A DNA stretch of 10,996 bases, taken from an uncultured Lachnospiraceae bacterium. GTDB taxonomy: Bacteria > Bacillota > Clostridia > Lachnospirales > Lachnospiraceae. The DNA lies in NCBI GenBank assembly GCA_947628025.1, contig CANQYH010000086.1, positions 1 through 10,996 on the forward strand, given 5' to 3'. The position numbers and the translations under genes are program-made. Shown piece by piece: positions 1 to 6,633 of the stretch (positions are counted from its first letter, which is position 1; each line of letters begins with the position of its first letter). The notes under the pieces were generated by a model. The model was not told the origin of the DNA. It did no database searches and was given only the letters and a program-made list of their open reading frames with translations.

Positions 1-714
1 GACCGCGATACCGGCACGGCAGACCTAAGCGCTCCCATCGTATGGTCCCACGCGTTCCGCGGAGCGGTCAATTATCTGCCCACCTGCGTGACGGAAGCCG
101 CGTATCTCATCAACCTGGCTAATCTCAAGGGACACAGCTACGGGATCACCCTCTGCGGCAAGAACCATTTCGGCTCTTTTATCAACGGCAATGCCATGCG
201 TCCGCCGGAGGGAGCCAATCTGCACCAGTGGCTGACTCAAAACGAAATGGGGATCTACAGCCCGCTGGTGGACCTGATGGCCCACGCGGACCTCGGCGGC
301 AAAACCGTGCTTTATATGCTGGATGCCCTCATCTGCGCACCTTCCGAGGGAGCCTCCATCACCGGCGAAAACGCGAGATGGCGGCAGGAACCGTTTAACG
401 GCAATTATACCTCCAGCGTATTCGTCTCCCAGGACCCGGTGGCCATCGACAGCGTCGGCGCGGATTTCCTGATGAACGAACCCGCCGTGACCGAACGCAA
501 CGCTTCCCTGCGGAACGATCCCTCCGTGGAAAACTATCTTCATGAGGCCGGGCTGGTATCCGCCGCGCCCTCCGGGACCGTCTACACCGACAGCCGCGGA
601 ACCGTCGTGACGAACCTGGGCGTCCACGAGCATTGGAACAATTCCGCGGAAAAATTATACAGCCGCAACCTGGGCGAAGACGAGGGGATCGAACTGGTGC
701 GTCTCTTCCGGTGA
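1..714 (+). CDS. DUF362 domain-containing protein, 5'-truncated by the window edge
   Basis: The frame is open from the first base to a TGA at 712-714, giving 237 residues with the N-terminus missing. A GTG at 88 is inside the conserved domain and is not taken as the start. Two blocks point to DUF362: a central segment around LKGHSYGITLCGKNHFGSF, which matches the 'K-x-H-x-x-x-G-x-T-x-x-x-K-N-x-F-G' core of the family, and SQDPVAIDSVGADFL nearer the end, which matches its usual 'DPVA-x-D-x-V' motif. The family's biochemical role is not settled; many members sit near iron-sulfur or redox genes or are exported, but the part that would show a leader is outside the window. The gene converges on the GH112 gene, with 154 bp between the stops, and no strong terminator of its own is visible. 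Confident of family, not of function. Confidence 0.8.
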   Translation, partial: DRDTGTADLSAPIVWSHAFRGAVNYLPTCVTEAAYLINLANLKGHSYGITLCGKNHFGSFINGNAMRPPEGANLHQWLTQNEMGIYSPLVDLMAHADLGGKTVLYMLDALICAPSEGASITGENARWRQEPFNGNYTSSVFVSQDPVAIDSVGADFLMNEPAVTERNASLRNDPSVENYLHEAGLVSAAPSGTVYTDSRGTVVTNLGVHEHWNNSAEKLYSRNLGEDEGIELVRLFR

Positions 715-802
715 GCAGGAGCTAAAGCGATCCGGGAGAAACTTCATCCCTGCCGCTTCCCGCATCCGCCAAAGCCCGCCGGAACACAAACCGGCAAACA
801 TG

Positions 803-855
803 AAAACGCAAAAAACAGGGACTGCAATTTGGCAATCTGCCCATTGCAGTCCCTG
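803..855 (-). terminator. Intrinsic terminator of the GH105-GH112 operon
   Basis: A perfect 13-bp inverted repeat (816-828 with 843-855, CAGGGACTGCAAT and its complement) encloses a 14-nt loop that can add a small GGCA/TGCC stem. On the minus strand the stem is followed directly by a T-tract (complement of 810-815, then a further T-rich run to 803). It begins 13 bp past the GH112 stop, so it ends that operon. No T-tract lies on the + side, so it would not be a canonical terminator for the converging DUF362 gene. Confidence 0.9.
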
Positions 856-868
856 ATCCATTCTATGA

Positions 869-3046
869 TCACAGATTCACAAACACCGTATCGTAAGCGC
901 ACAGCGTCACCTGCCACGTCCCGTACTCGGTCTCCACCACAGTCGTCTGCTGTTCGCCGCTGTTATTGATGACCACCAGCTTCCGGCTGCCCGGGTAATA
1001 CGCGCACTCCGTATAGAGATTGTCGGTCATGTAAAGCCCCGTCACGCCCTCGCCGCCGGCCCAGCGGATCAGCTGGTACAAAAGCCGGGTGTTTTCGTCG
1101 TTTACCTGGAACGATGCCATATAGATCCCTTTACCCTTGCCGAAGTCGCGAACCGTCAGCACCGGCTGGTCTTTCTCTGCCAGCAGCACCCGGGTGTCCC
1201 CGTCGGTCAGATAGCGGTTCTCTTTCACCGCCAGGGATGCGCCCGCGGGTACGAGGCCGTCCGGATCCGCTGCCTCGAAGCTCCATTTGCCGTGGCAGAT
1301 CCTCGCGCCGGTATCCTCGTCGACTCCCAGCACATGCGCCATACGGAAATATGTATCGTAGCCCTCCACGGCCGACGGCTCATTGACTCCGATAAATGTG
1401 CCGCCCTTATAGACCCACTCGGTCAGCTTCTCTACGATCTCGTCGTCTTTCCAGACATCCCCGCCGCTCCAGGCGCTTCCGGCGTATCCGGCGTTGATGA
1501 CCACGTCCACATCCGCCAGCTTCCCGTTTTTCACATCCTCAAAGGAAAGGAACGATACCTCCACCGGCAGTCCCGACAGCGCCTCGTTGATGTGGATCAG
1601 ATCGTGCTGCCAGGTCTCGTGGAAATGCCCCGACAGCGTCCAGGAACGGAGGCTCCCCCAATAGTGGAGCACCGCCACGCGGGTCTTGATCGTATAGGGC
1701 CGTCCCTGTTCATGGAAATCATGGATCATGCGGAATTCATCGGACACCTGCTCAATATAATCGCAGAAATCCGGGAAATCCTGCGTCAGGTGCAGATATC
1801 CGCCCAGACCAATGCGGTCGATCTTGCTGCGCAGCAGGGCCCGGCGCACATGGTTCCAATACTGTTTCGCGTCCGTCGTGGGATCGCCGCCCTCCATAAA
1901 GGTAGGCGCGCCGCCCAGCCCCACCGGGAACAGGTAGGGATGTAGCCGCAGCTCATGGACCGGCACATCCACGCCGGCGCACAGCCGGGCCTCGTAGCCG
2001 GAGAACACGCACTTGATCAAGCCGTCAAAGCCAAATTCGGAGAAGCGTCCGTTGTAGGGCTCCAGTCCCACCCAGCTGTCATCGTAGAACACATAGGCTT
2101 TCTTGCCGTATTCATGGACGATATCCACCAGCTGCTTCCCGAACGAGATCACGAAATCATTGATAAACCGCATCCAGTCCGCCTTGTGGGCATCGCCGGG
2201 CATATGGGTCACATGGCGCTTGCCCTGATTCACAAAATCCTCGGCGGTCATGGAGTAGCCGTACTTCTGCGCGAACTCATCCAGGGCCCGGTCGCTGACC
2301 GTAAAATCATAGGACCCCCAATCGGTAAACAGGCTGCGGCAGCGCTCGTCGCTCCCCCAGATCCAGACGAAATTGTAAAACAGGGAAGTGAAGCGGACTA
2401 CCGTGGTATCCGGGTGCCGCTCGCACCAGTCCCGCATCCATCCCAGCAGATACTCCCTCGTCTCCGGGTATCTGGGATCGATCTGCATCAGATGCTCCTT
2501 GTCCCAATGATTGGTGGTGTGGTTATACATCGAGATCTCTTCCCAGATCCGGTACGCCAGGAAGCTGACCGTGTATTTATGCCAGCAAACGGCGTTCTGG
2601 ACCGTCACCGTGCCCTCCGCCGGATCATAGGTCCAGTCCGCGGCGTCCGCCAGGCGGTTGTCCGTCCGGTCATATACCTGCCAGTATTTCATGGCCGCGG
2701 CGCTGTCATTGATCCGGAACTGCTCCTCGAAAAAATCCGCCAGCAGCCGGACCGTCAGCCGACAGGCAGACCCTTCCGCGTCTCCGCACGGCACGGCCAC
2801 CGCCGGATTGGTGCACAGAAACGTCTGCTGCAGCTTGTCCGGATTCTGCTTCGCCCACGCGTTATGCTCGCGGATCACGCAGATCGTGGAATAGATCCCG
2901 TAACCCGCATGGATGATATCGTCGGAAAGCTCCGTCCCATCGCTGTCACGGATCACGTCGGCGCCCCATTTTTCCGCCATCTTTAGCGTCAATGCCTCAT
3001 AGCCGGATTCACCCGGAAGCGTGAATCCTCCTTTTCTCTGGCTCAT
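869..3046 (-). CDS. GH112 beta-galactoside phosphorylase (galacto-/lacto-N-biose type)
   Basis: A 725-residue cytoplasmic protein, close to the 751 residues of Bifidobacterium longum lacto-N-biose phosphorylase, with co-linear motifs. Near the N-terminus are FTLPGES and WGADVIRDSDGT (28-38). The acceptor-site stretch MYNHTTNHW (173-181) includes N175, which aligns with Asn166 of the bifidobacterial enzyme. VVRFTSLFY is at 216-224, and DDSWVGLEPY at 322-331 places D323 on the catalytic acid Asp313. The TIM barrel spans roughly 1-440, followed by the alpha/beta and C-terminal beta domains. Members split beta-galactosyl disaccharides with phosphate to Gal-1-P plus GlcNAc or GalNAc; one subgroup uses galactosyl-beta-1,4-rhamnose instead. 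No signal peptide is seen. A perfect AGGAGG (3052-3057) lies 5 nt before the ATG. The gene follows GH105 by 77 bp and ends before a strong terminator. The family is secure; the acceptor is open because of the pectin-type neighbour. Confidence 0.95.
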   Translation of the reverse strand: MSQRKGGFTLPGESGYEALTLKMAEKWGADVIRDSDGTELSDDIIHAGYGIYSTICVIREHNAWAKQNPDKLQQTFLCTNPAVAVPCGDAEGSACRLTVRLLADFFEEQFRINDSAAAMKYWQVYDRTDNRLADAADWTYDPAEGTVTVQNAVCWHKYTVSFLAYRIWEEISMYNHTTNHWDKEHLMQIDPRYPETREYLLGWMRDWCERHPDTTVVRFTSLFYNFVWIWGSDERCRSLFTDWGSYDFTVSDRALDEFAQKYGYSMTAEDFVNQGKRHVTHMPGDAHKADWMRFINDFVISFGKQLVDIVHEYGKKAYVFYDDSWVGLEPYNGRFSEFGFDGLIKCVFSGYEARLCAGVDVPVHELRLHPYLFPVGLGGAPTFMEGGDPTTDAKQYWNHVRRALLRSKIDRIGLGGYLHLTQDFPDFCDYIEQVSDEFRMIHDFHEQGRPYTIKTRVAVLHYWGSLRSWTLSGHFHETWQHDLIHINEALSGLPVEVSFLSFEDVKNGKLADVDVVINAGYAGSAWSGGDVWKDDEIVEKLTEWVYKGGTFIGVNEPSAVEGYDTYFRMAHVLGVDEDTGARICHGKWSFEAADPDGLVPAGASLAVKENRYLTDGDTRVLLAEKDQPVLTVRDFGKGKGIYMASFQVNDENTRLLYQLIRWAGGEGVTGLYMTDNLYTECAYYPGSRKLVVINNSGEQQTTVVETEYGTWQVTLCAYDTVFVNL

Positions 3047-3123
3047 AGATTCCTCCTTCTGCCTCCTGCGCCCGCAGCCGGATCTCCCCCTCCGCGCGCA
3101 GACTGTTGCGATCCCTTTTAGAA

Positions 3124-4173
3124 TTATAATGCTCCGTCTTTCTGGATATCGTCGGACACCAGCACCGCCGACAGAAATGCGAGCGCCAGCCCCTGGCCCC
3201 AGCCCTGGATCCAGCGTCTGGAGATCCCCCGGTACCCCTCTACGTCTTTCATGACCGCCGTACCGCCGGACACGTTCATCACACGGCCGTCGGCGCTCAC
3301 ATTCGCCAGGATCCCCTCGATCGACTTGTTGATGTATTTGGTATGCAGCGGATTGCCCCGCTCCACCATGGCCGCGGCGATCCCCGCCGACGCCGAGATC
3401 TCCTCATAGGACTCCGGATCATTCAAAACGGTCCTCCAGAGCCCGTTCTCGGTCTGAACGGTCTTTAGCGCCGCCAGCTGGTCGTTCAGTGAACCGGCCA
3501 CATCCAGATATTTCGGGTACAGATAGCACTCCGGCAAAATGCTTCCCACTTTCGACATCGTATAGGCCGCCCACGCATTGGCGCGCCCCCAGTAGATGCC
3601 GGACATATGGTCCCGTGTGATATTGTTATAGCCGTGATAATAGAAACCGGTAGCCTCGTCCTGCAGATAATTGATGTGCCAGTACCACTGGTTCAGCGCA
3701 TCCTCAATGATCTCCTCGTCTTTCAGGATCACGCCGACCCGCAACAGCAAGAACGCCGCCATGAACAGCGTGTCCGCCCAGGCCTGCTCCGGGAAATCGT
3801 TGTTGGCGGAAACCGTATGCTGCAGCACATGGTCGCCGAACCGCAGCGCGTCTTTTCGCAGGTACTCGATCTTCGTCATCAGAATATCCCAGTACTTCTG
3901 CTCGCCGGTCGCCTGGCTCAGCGTGACCAGGCAATGGCCCATGGCGCAGGCGTTCACGGTCCAGACCCGCGGAAGTCCCAGCCCGATCAGCTCGTCCACC
4001 CGGTCTTTCAGCAGGTTCAGATATTTCTCGTTCTTCGTTTTCTCATATGCTTCGCTGATCCCATAATAGGCTACGCCGCAGGGCCAGTCCCAGGTCAGAT
4101 CCATCTTCATCGTCCGCTCTACGATGCGGTCGATGACCTCCTCCAGCTGCGCCTTATCGTATGTCAGTTTCAT
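3124..4173 (-). CDS. GH105 unsaturated glucuronyl/rhamnogalacturonyl hydrolase
   Basis: A 349-residue protein of the length usual for YteR/YesR-type enzymes, which hydrolyse the unsaturated uronic acid left at the non-reducing end of oligosaccharides by polysaccharide lyases. The (alpha/alpha)6-barrel pattern is visible throughout. QAWADTLFMA (130-139) carries D134, at the position of the family's catalytic aspartate, and H180-G-Y-N and GIYWGRANAWAAYTM (192-206) match the conserved 'W-x-R-x-N-x-W' block. No signal peptide is seen, so it should act in the cytoplasm on imported oligosaccharides. AGGAGG (4182-4187) lies 8 nt before the ATG. It is the first gene of a two-gene operon with the GH112 phosphorylase, from a promoter at 4211-4219. 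The exact uronide (pectin RG-I or glycosaminoglycan-type) cannot be read from the sequence. Confidence 0.9.
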   Translation of the reverse strand: MKLTYDKAQLEEVIDRIVERTMKMDLTWDWPCGVAYYGISEAYEKTKNEKYLNLLKDRVDELIGLGLPRVWTVNACAMGHCLVTLSQATGEQKYWDILMTKIEYLRKDALRFGDHVLQHTVSANNDFPEQAWADTLFMAAFLLLRVGVILKDEEIIEDALNQWYWHINYLQDEATGFYYHGYNNITRDHMSGIYWGRANAWAAYTMSKVGSILPECYLYPKYLDVAGSLNDQLAALKTVQTENGLWRTVLNDPESYEEISASAGIAAAMVERGNPLHTKYINKSIEGILANVSADGRVMNVSGGTAVMKDVEGYRGISRRWIQGWGQGLALAFLSAVLVSDDIQKDGAL

Positions 4174-4210
4174 AGCTGCCCCCTCCTTTTATTCAGATGA
4201 CCATTTATCC

Positions 4211-4219
4211 ATTATAACA
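4211..4219 (-). promoter_or_regulatory. Extended -10 promoter of the GH105-GH112 operon
   Basis: The minus strand reads TGTTATAAT, a consensus -10 with the TGn extension, 38 nt upstream of the GH105 start codon. The sequence 17 nt further upstream does not resemble TTGACA, so the extended -10 would carry recognition. Transcription should begin near 4204, giving a leader of about 30 nt that holds little beyond the ribosome site. Confidence 0.65.
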
Positions 4220-4285
4220 CTACTTACATTATCGCGCATTTGTCCAGCATAATCTCAGCAAACACGGATGAATATTGTGCAGAAA

Positions 4286-4306
4286 TAACCATTTTTCATG
4301 CGGTTA
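4286..4306. promoter_or_regulatory. Possible operator: TAACC-N11-GGTTA
   Basis: Perfect 5-bp arms (4286-4290 and 4302-4306) sit about 70 bp upstream of the -10 of the GH105 operon, in the only AT-richer part of this spacer. The placement suits an activator half-site pair. The arms are short and chance occurrence is quite possible. Confidence 0.25.
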
Positions 4307-4332
4307 CGTCCATCTAAAAGGTAATATTGCTG

Positions 4333-4482
4333 TCAGATACACGAGATCCACTCCAGCGTGATCCCCCGGCAGCGCCGCAGCACGATCGTTTCTCCATCCG
4401 CATCTCGTCCAAACTGCAGCGCGAGCGGACAGACAGGAGCTTTCCTGTTCCGCGTATATTTCTCCGGATGCGCCGCATACTA
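4333..4482 (-). pseudogene. Possible remnant of a coding region (unrecognised)
   Basis: On the minus strand a frame is open for 48 codons between an in-frame TAG (4480-4482) and a TGA (4333-4335). Its end reads like real protein, for example FGRDADGETIVLRR and GITLEWISCI, with codon choice (GAT GCG GAT GGA GAA ACG ATC GTG CTG) like that of the neighbouring genes. The same frame continues upstream of the TAG for about 30 more codons. No start codon with a ribosome site was found. I read it as the tail of a decayed gene. It resembles no family I can name, and noncoding DNA of this composition could do the same by chance. Confidence 0.25.
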
Positions 4483-4498
4483 TCCGCGGTGCCAAACA

Positions 4499-4575
4499 GC
4501 GGTCCGCGAATGCTGCGGCCCGGACCGCGCAGCAGCTTCGCGAACGGTCCGGCCGGAAATAAGCGGTCCGCACAG
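4499..4575. repeat. GC-rich structured stretch with repeated CGGTCCG motifs
   Basis: CGGTCCG occurs at 4500-4506, 4545-4551 and 4564-4570 (the last within GCGGTCCGC), with the inverse CGGACCG at 4521-4527. A strong hairpin can form from CGCGAA-T-GCTGC (4505-4516) with GCAGC-TTCGCG (4532-4542); a competing one pairs 4499-4506 with 4521-4528. The stretch lies just upstream of the small acidic gene. It overlaps only poor open frames. It could be a structured leader or just recombined GC-rich debris; no U-tract marks it as a terminator. Confidence 0.35.
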
Positions 4576-4611
4576 TTTTAAAAAAAGAATCAATGCGAGG
4601 TGATCTACGAT

Positions 4612-4860
4612 ATGCGTCAGAGTTTTTCAGCCAGAAACTACTCCACCGGCGAGGACGACCCGTGGGAAGATATTTATGAGGAAGACGATTATGACGAAGA
4701 CGATCCTTACAGGTGCTTCATGGACGATGATACCATCGAATCAAAAGCCAGCTCCGCCATGGACTGCACCGGCCTGATCCCGTCCCTGCCGGAATCCGAG
4801 GAAGAACTGGCCTCCTATGCGGAGGTCTACCGCTATTCCGGCGACATCCTGCAGGACTAA
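4612..4860 (+). CDS. Small strongly acidic hypothetical protein
   Basis: An 82-residue protein if it starts at the ATG at 4612, which has GAGGTGAT (4596-4603) 8 nt upstream. A GTG at 4600 is in frame but lies inside that ribosome site, so it is rejected. The N-terminal half is very acidic (EEDDYDEDD and MDDD runs within residues 19-44), with several Tyr and Trp residues. A more ordered C-terminal motif around CTGLIPSLPESEEE is followed by two tyrosines. There is no membrane segment, signal peptide or metal-binding Cys pair. I have the impression of having seen the CTGLIP...P-x-SEEE motif in other short clostridial proteins, but cannot name a function. It converges on the K+ channel gene, with 68 bp between. 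Likely a real gene from its start site and non-random composition. Confidence 0.65.
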   Translation: MRQSFSARNYSTGEDDPWEDIYEEDDYDEDDPYRCFMDDDTIESKASSAMDCTGLIPSLPESEEELASYAEVYRYSGDILQD

Positions 4861-4928
4861 AACACAGCCGCCCGTGCCGCCTGAACGGGAACATAAACTT
4901 TGATATGCTCGGGCGCCGCGGGCGTTCT

Positions 4929-5693
4929 TTATCTATGCAGATTCCTGATCGTCCGGCATATGGTCTCGATGTCATCGTCCGTCAGATGGTCAAAATCGTC
5001 AAGCTGCCGCTGCACCGTCTGAATGATCTCGCTTTTTGCGTCCTTTTTCAGAGATTCCTCATGCTTATGGAAAAACAGCGCTGTGATCGTACTCGTGAGA
5101 GAACCGATCAGGCCGATCCCGACGATCATCAGCACCGACGCAACCACGCGTCCCGCGAGACTTGCGGGCGATATATCCCCGTATCCGACCGTCGTCGCGG
5201 TCACAAAACTCCACCAGAGACCGTCCAAAAAACTCATTCCCTCGGCAAAATGGATCGCGGCGCCGCCGAGGACGATGCAAAACAGGCTGACGAGGACCAT
5301 GTATTTAAGACCGTTTATTTCAAAAAAGAATTTTACCCGCTTGTAAAGCCGGGCGAAGTACAACGATATCCGGGCAAATTTCAGCGCGCGAAGAATCCGC
5401 AAAACTTTCAGCACACGGAACGCTTTGAAAAGCGAATTGAACGGTATGATCGCGATCAAGTCAAAGATGTTGTCCTTAAAGAAAGCCGCTTTTTCTCTCG
5501 CCAGAGAAAACCTAAGAACATAATCGGCTATGAACACAATGGTGATCACGCCGTCCATACGCCTCTGCATTTCCGTGCATCCGGTTGTCAGGTCACATAT
5601 GGCAATATAAACAGCGACGAGGGCGAGACCGCAAAATACAATGTCATAAAAGAGTAAAAGTTGCTCTTTCTTAGAGGCCGGGCTGTCCGTCAC
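4929..5693 (-). CDS. Voltage-sensor-type (6-TM) potassium channel
   Basis: Numbered from the GTG at 5693 (254 residues), six membrane segments are apparent: S1 about 12-35, S2 about 48-62, S3 about 76-88, S4 about 91-106, S5 about 129-149 and S6 about 181-208. S4 carries basic residues at every third position (R93, K96, R99, R102, K105), as in voltage sensors. The pore loop before S6 holds the K+ selectivity filter TVGYGD (168-173). A short charged cytoplasmic tail follows, with no RCK or cyclic-nucleotide domain. The open frame allows a GTG at 5699, but that codon lies within the ribosome site GGAGGTGAT; the GTG at 5693, 5 nt after GGAGG, is the better start. The ribosome site is inside the methyltransferase gene, whose stop ends 2 nt before this start, so the two should be translationally coupled. 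Confidence 0.93.
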   Translation of the reverse strand: MTDSPASKKEQLLLFYDIVFCGLALVAVYIAICDLTTGCTEMQRRMDGVITIVFIADYVLRFSLAREKAAFFKDNIFDLIAIIPFNSLFKAFRVLKVLRILRALKFARISLYFARLYKRVKFFFEINGLKYMVLVSLFCIVLGGAAIHFAEGMSFLDGLWWSFVTATTVGYGDISPASLAGRVVASVLMIVGIGLIGSLTSTITALFFHKHEESLKKDAKSEIIQTVQRQLDDFDHLTDDDIETICRTIRNLHR

Positions 5694-5695
5694 GA

Positions 5696-6394
5696 TCACC
5701 TCCGGTTTCTTCCCATGATGATCACCGCATCGCCGTCTAAGACATTCTCAATCGTAAATCCGGCCTCCTGCAGCAGCTCCTTCTCATGCTCCAGGGTCAG
5801 CGGAATATCAAAATGCACGAACGCGTTTTCAGGAATAGCGGACTGTTTTCTCCGCTTCTCATATTCGGCGCGCAGAAGCTGCTCTTCTTCCTCGCAGCAG
5901 GCGATATAATCCCCCAGTATAAAAACGCCGCCTTCTTTCAGGCTCCGGCAGATCTTCCGGTATAATTCCCTTTTGCGCTCCGGCAGAAAATGATGCAGGC
6001 TTTCAAACGAAATAACGGCGTCCCATTGCTCCAGGCCCGGATCGTATTGAAAATAATCCTGGCATACCGCGGTAAAACGCCGGTCAGGATGTTTGTCCGC
6101 CAGCTTTTCCAGCATATCCCAGCACAGATCGACCCCCGTAACCTCAATTTCCGGATCCTTTTGCCAAATATGATCCAGTTCCAGACCGGTGCCGCAGCCC
6201 AGATCCAGGATCTTCCGGCAGCCGGACGGCAATACTTCCGCAAACAGCCGGTAGGATTCCTCCCAGACCGACATATGTTCTTCATAGCCCTCCAGCCGCC
6301 TGACAAAAAACTCCGCCATTTCCTCCAGCGGAACATCCTCTGTGTTATGGAGCCATTGTTTCAGGCCCCGCATATATTCTTCCTGTGACTGCAT
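5696..6394 (-). CDS. Class I SAM-dependent methyltransferase
   Basis: A 232-residue cytoplasmic protein with Rossmann-fold motifs in order: motif I LDLGCGTG at 63-70, the acidic end of beta-2 (VDL, D89), an acidic motif near 113, and the motif IV region SFESLHHF at 129-136. The LHHF post-motif and the N-terminal block EEMAEFFVRRLEGYEEHM belong to a small-molecule methyltransferase group common in Clostridia; the substrate is not known. The frame extends to an ATG at 6472, which has no ribosome site. The ATG at 6394, preceded by AGGAGAG at 5 nt, is preferred. It sits after the terminator of the Rpn-like gene, so it needs its own promoter somewhere in 6395-6560, where I could not pick a convincing one. 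It leads directly into the K+ channel gene. Confidence 0.88.
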   Translation of the reverse strand: MQSQEEYMRGLKQWLHNTEDVPLEEMAEFFVRRLEGYEEHMSVWEESYRLFAEVLPSGCRKILDLGCGTGLELDHIWQKDPEIEVTGVDLCWDMLEKLADKHPDRRFTAVCQDYFQYDPGLEQWDAVISFESLHHFLPERKRELYRKICRSLKEGGVFILGDYIACCEEEEQLLRAEYEKRRKQSAIPENAFVHFDIPLTLEHEKELLQEAGFTIENVLDGDAVIIMGRNRR

Positions 6395-6561
6395 ACGTTC
6401 TCTCCTGCTCTGTTCATTCTGTGAAAATGCCGTTCCGAAATTTTTCCGTTTTTCCCTTTGTAAAAGACTCATTTTTCAGGGATCGCTATGAGAAAATTTG
6501 GGAGATCCCAGGACGGCGTGCCAACAAACGGCAGATACGCGTTCTTTCAAACCCCTCCCCG

Positions 6562-6613
6562 AAAAAATATCCCGGCCGCGTCTTTCGCCGCGAGCGGCTT
6601 CGGGCGCGCCGGG
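6562..6613 (-). terminator. Intrinsic terminator of the Rpn-like gene
   Basis: CCCGGCCGCG (6571-6580) pairs with CGCGCCGGG (6605-6613) with one bulged base, and an inner GCCG/CGGC stem (6587-6590 with 6595-6598) fills the loop. On the minus strand the stem is followed by ATATTTTTT (complement of 6562-6570). It starts 20 bp past the stop of the upstream gene. This separates that gene from the methyltransferase-channel pair. Confidence 0.8.
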
Positions 6614-6633
6614 ACCGGCTGATCTTCATGAAT

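Noticed and set aside
778..795. GCCGG-N8-CCGGC hairpin after the DUF362 gene
   Set aside because: Short stem and no T-tract on the + side; at most a backup structure behind the main minus-strand terminator.
801..814. TGAAAACGCAAAAA resembling a catabolite-repression (cre) site
   Set aside because: It matches only half of the motif and lies in a terminator region between converging genes, not at a promoter.
1955..2986. + strand open frame of 343 codons opposite the GH112 gene
   Set aside because: Shadow of a GC-rich coding strand; no motif, and the opposite strand encodes a full-length enzyme.
4304..4603. Overlapping 81-89 codon frames on both strands
   Set aside because: Their composition (Arg, Ala, Cys, Pro-rich) is that of random GC-rich DNA; only the shorter minus-strand frame at 4333-4482 looked protein-like.
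4870..4930. Small hairpins between the acidic gene and the channel gene (CCCGT/ACGGG; CGCC/GGCG followed by TTCTTT)
   Set aside because: Stems of only 4-5 bp; too weak to call a terminator for either converging gene.
6499..6510. TGGGA-GA-TCCCA palindrome upstream of the methyltransferase
   Set aside because: Short, and no promoter could be identified around it; chance is the simplest explanation.
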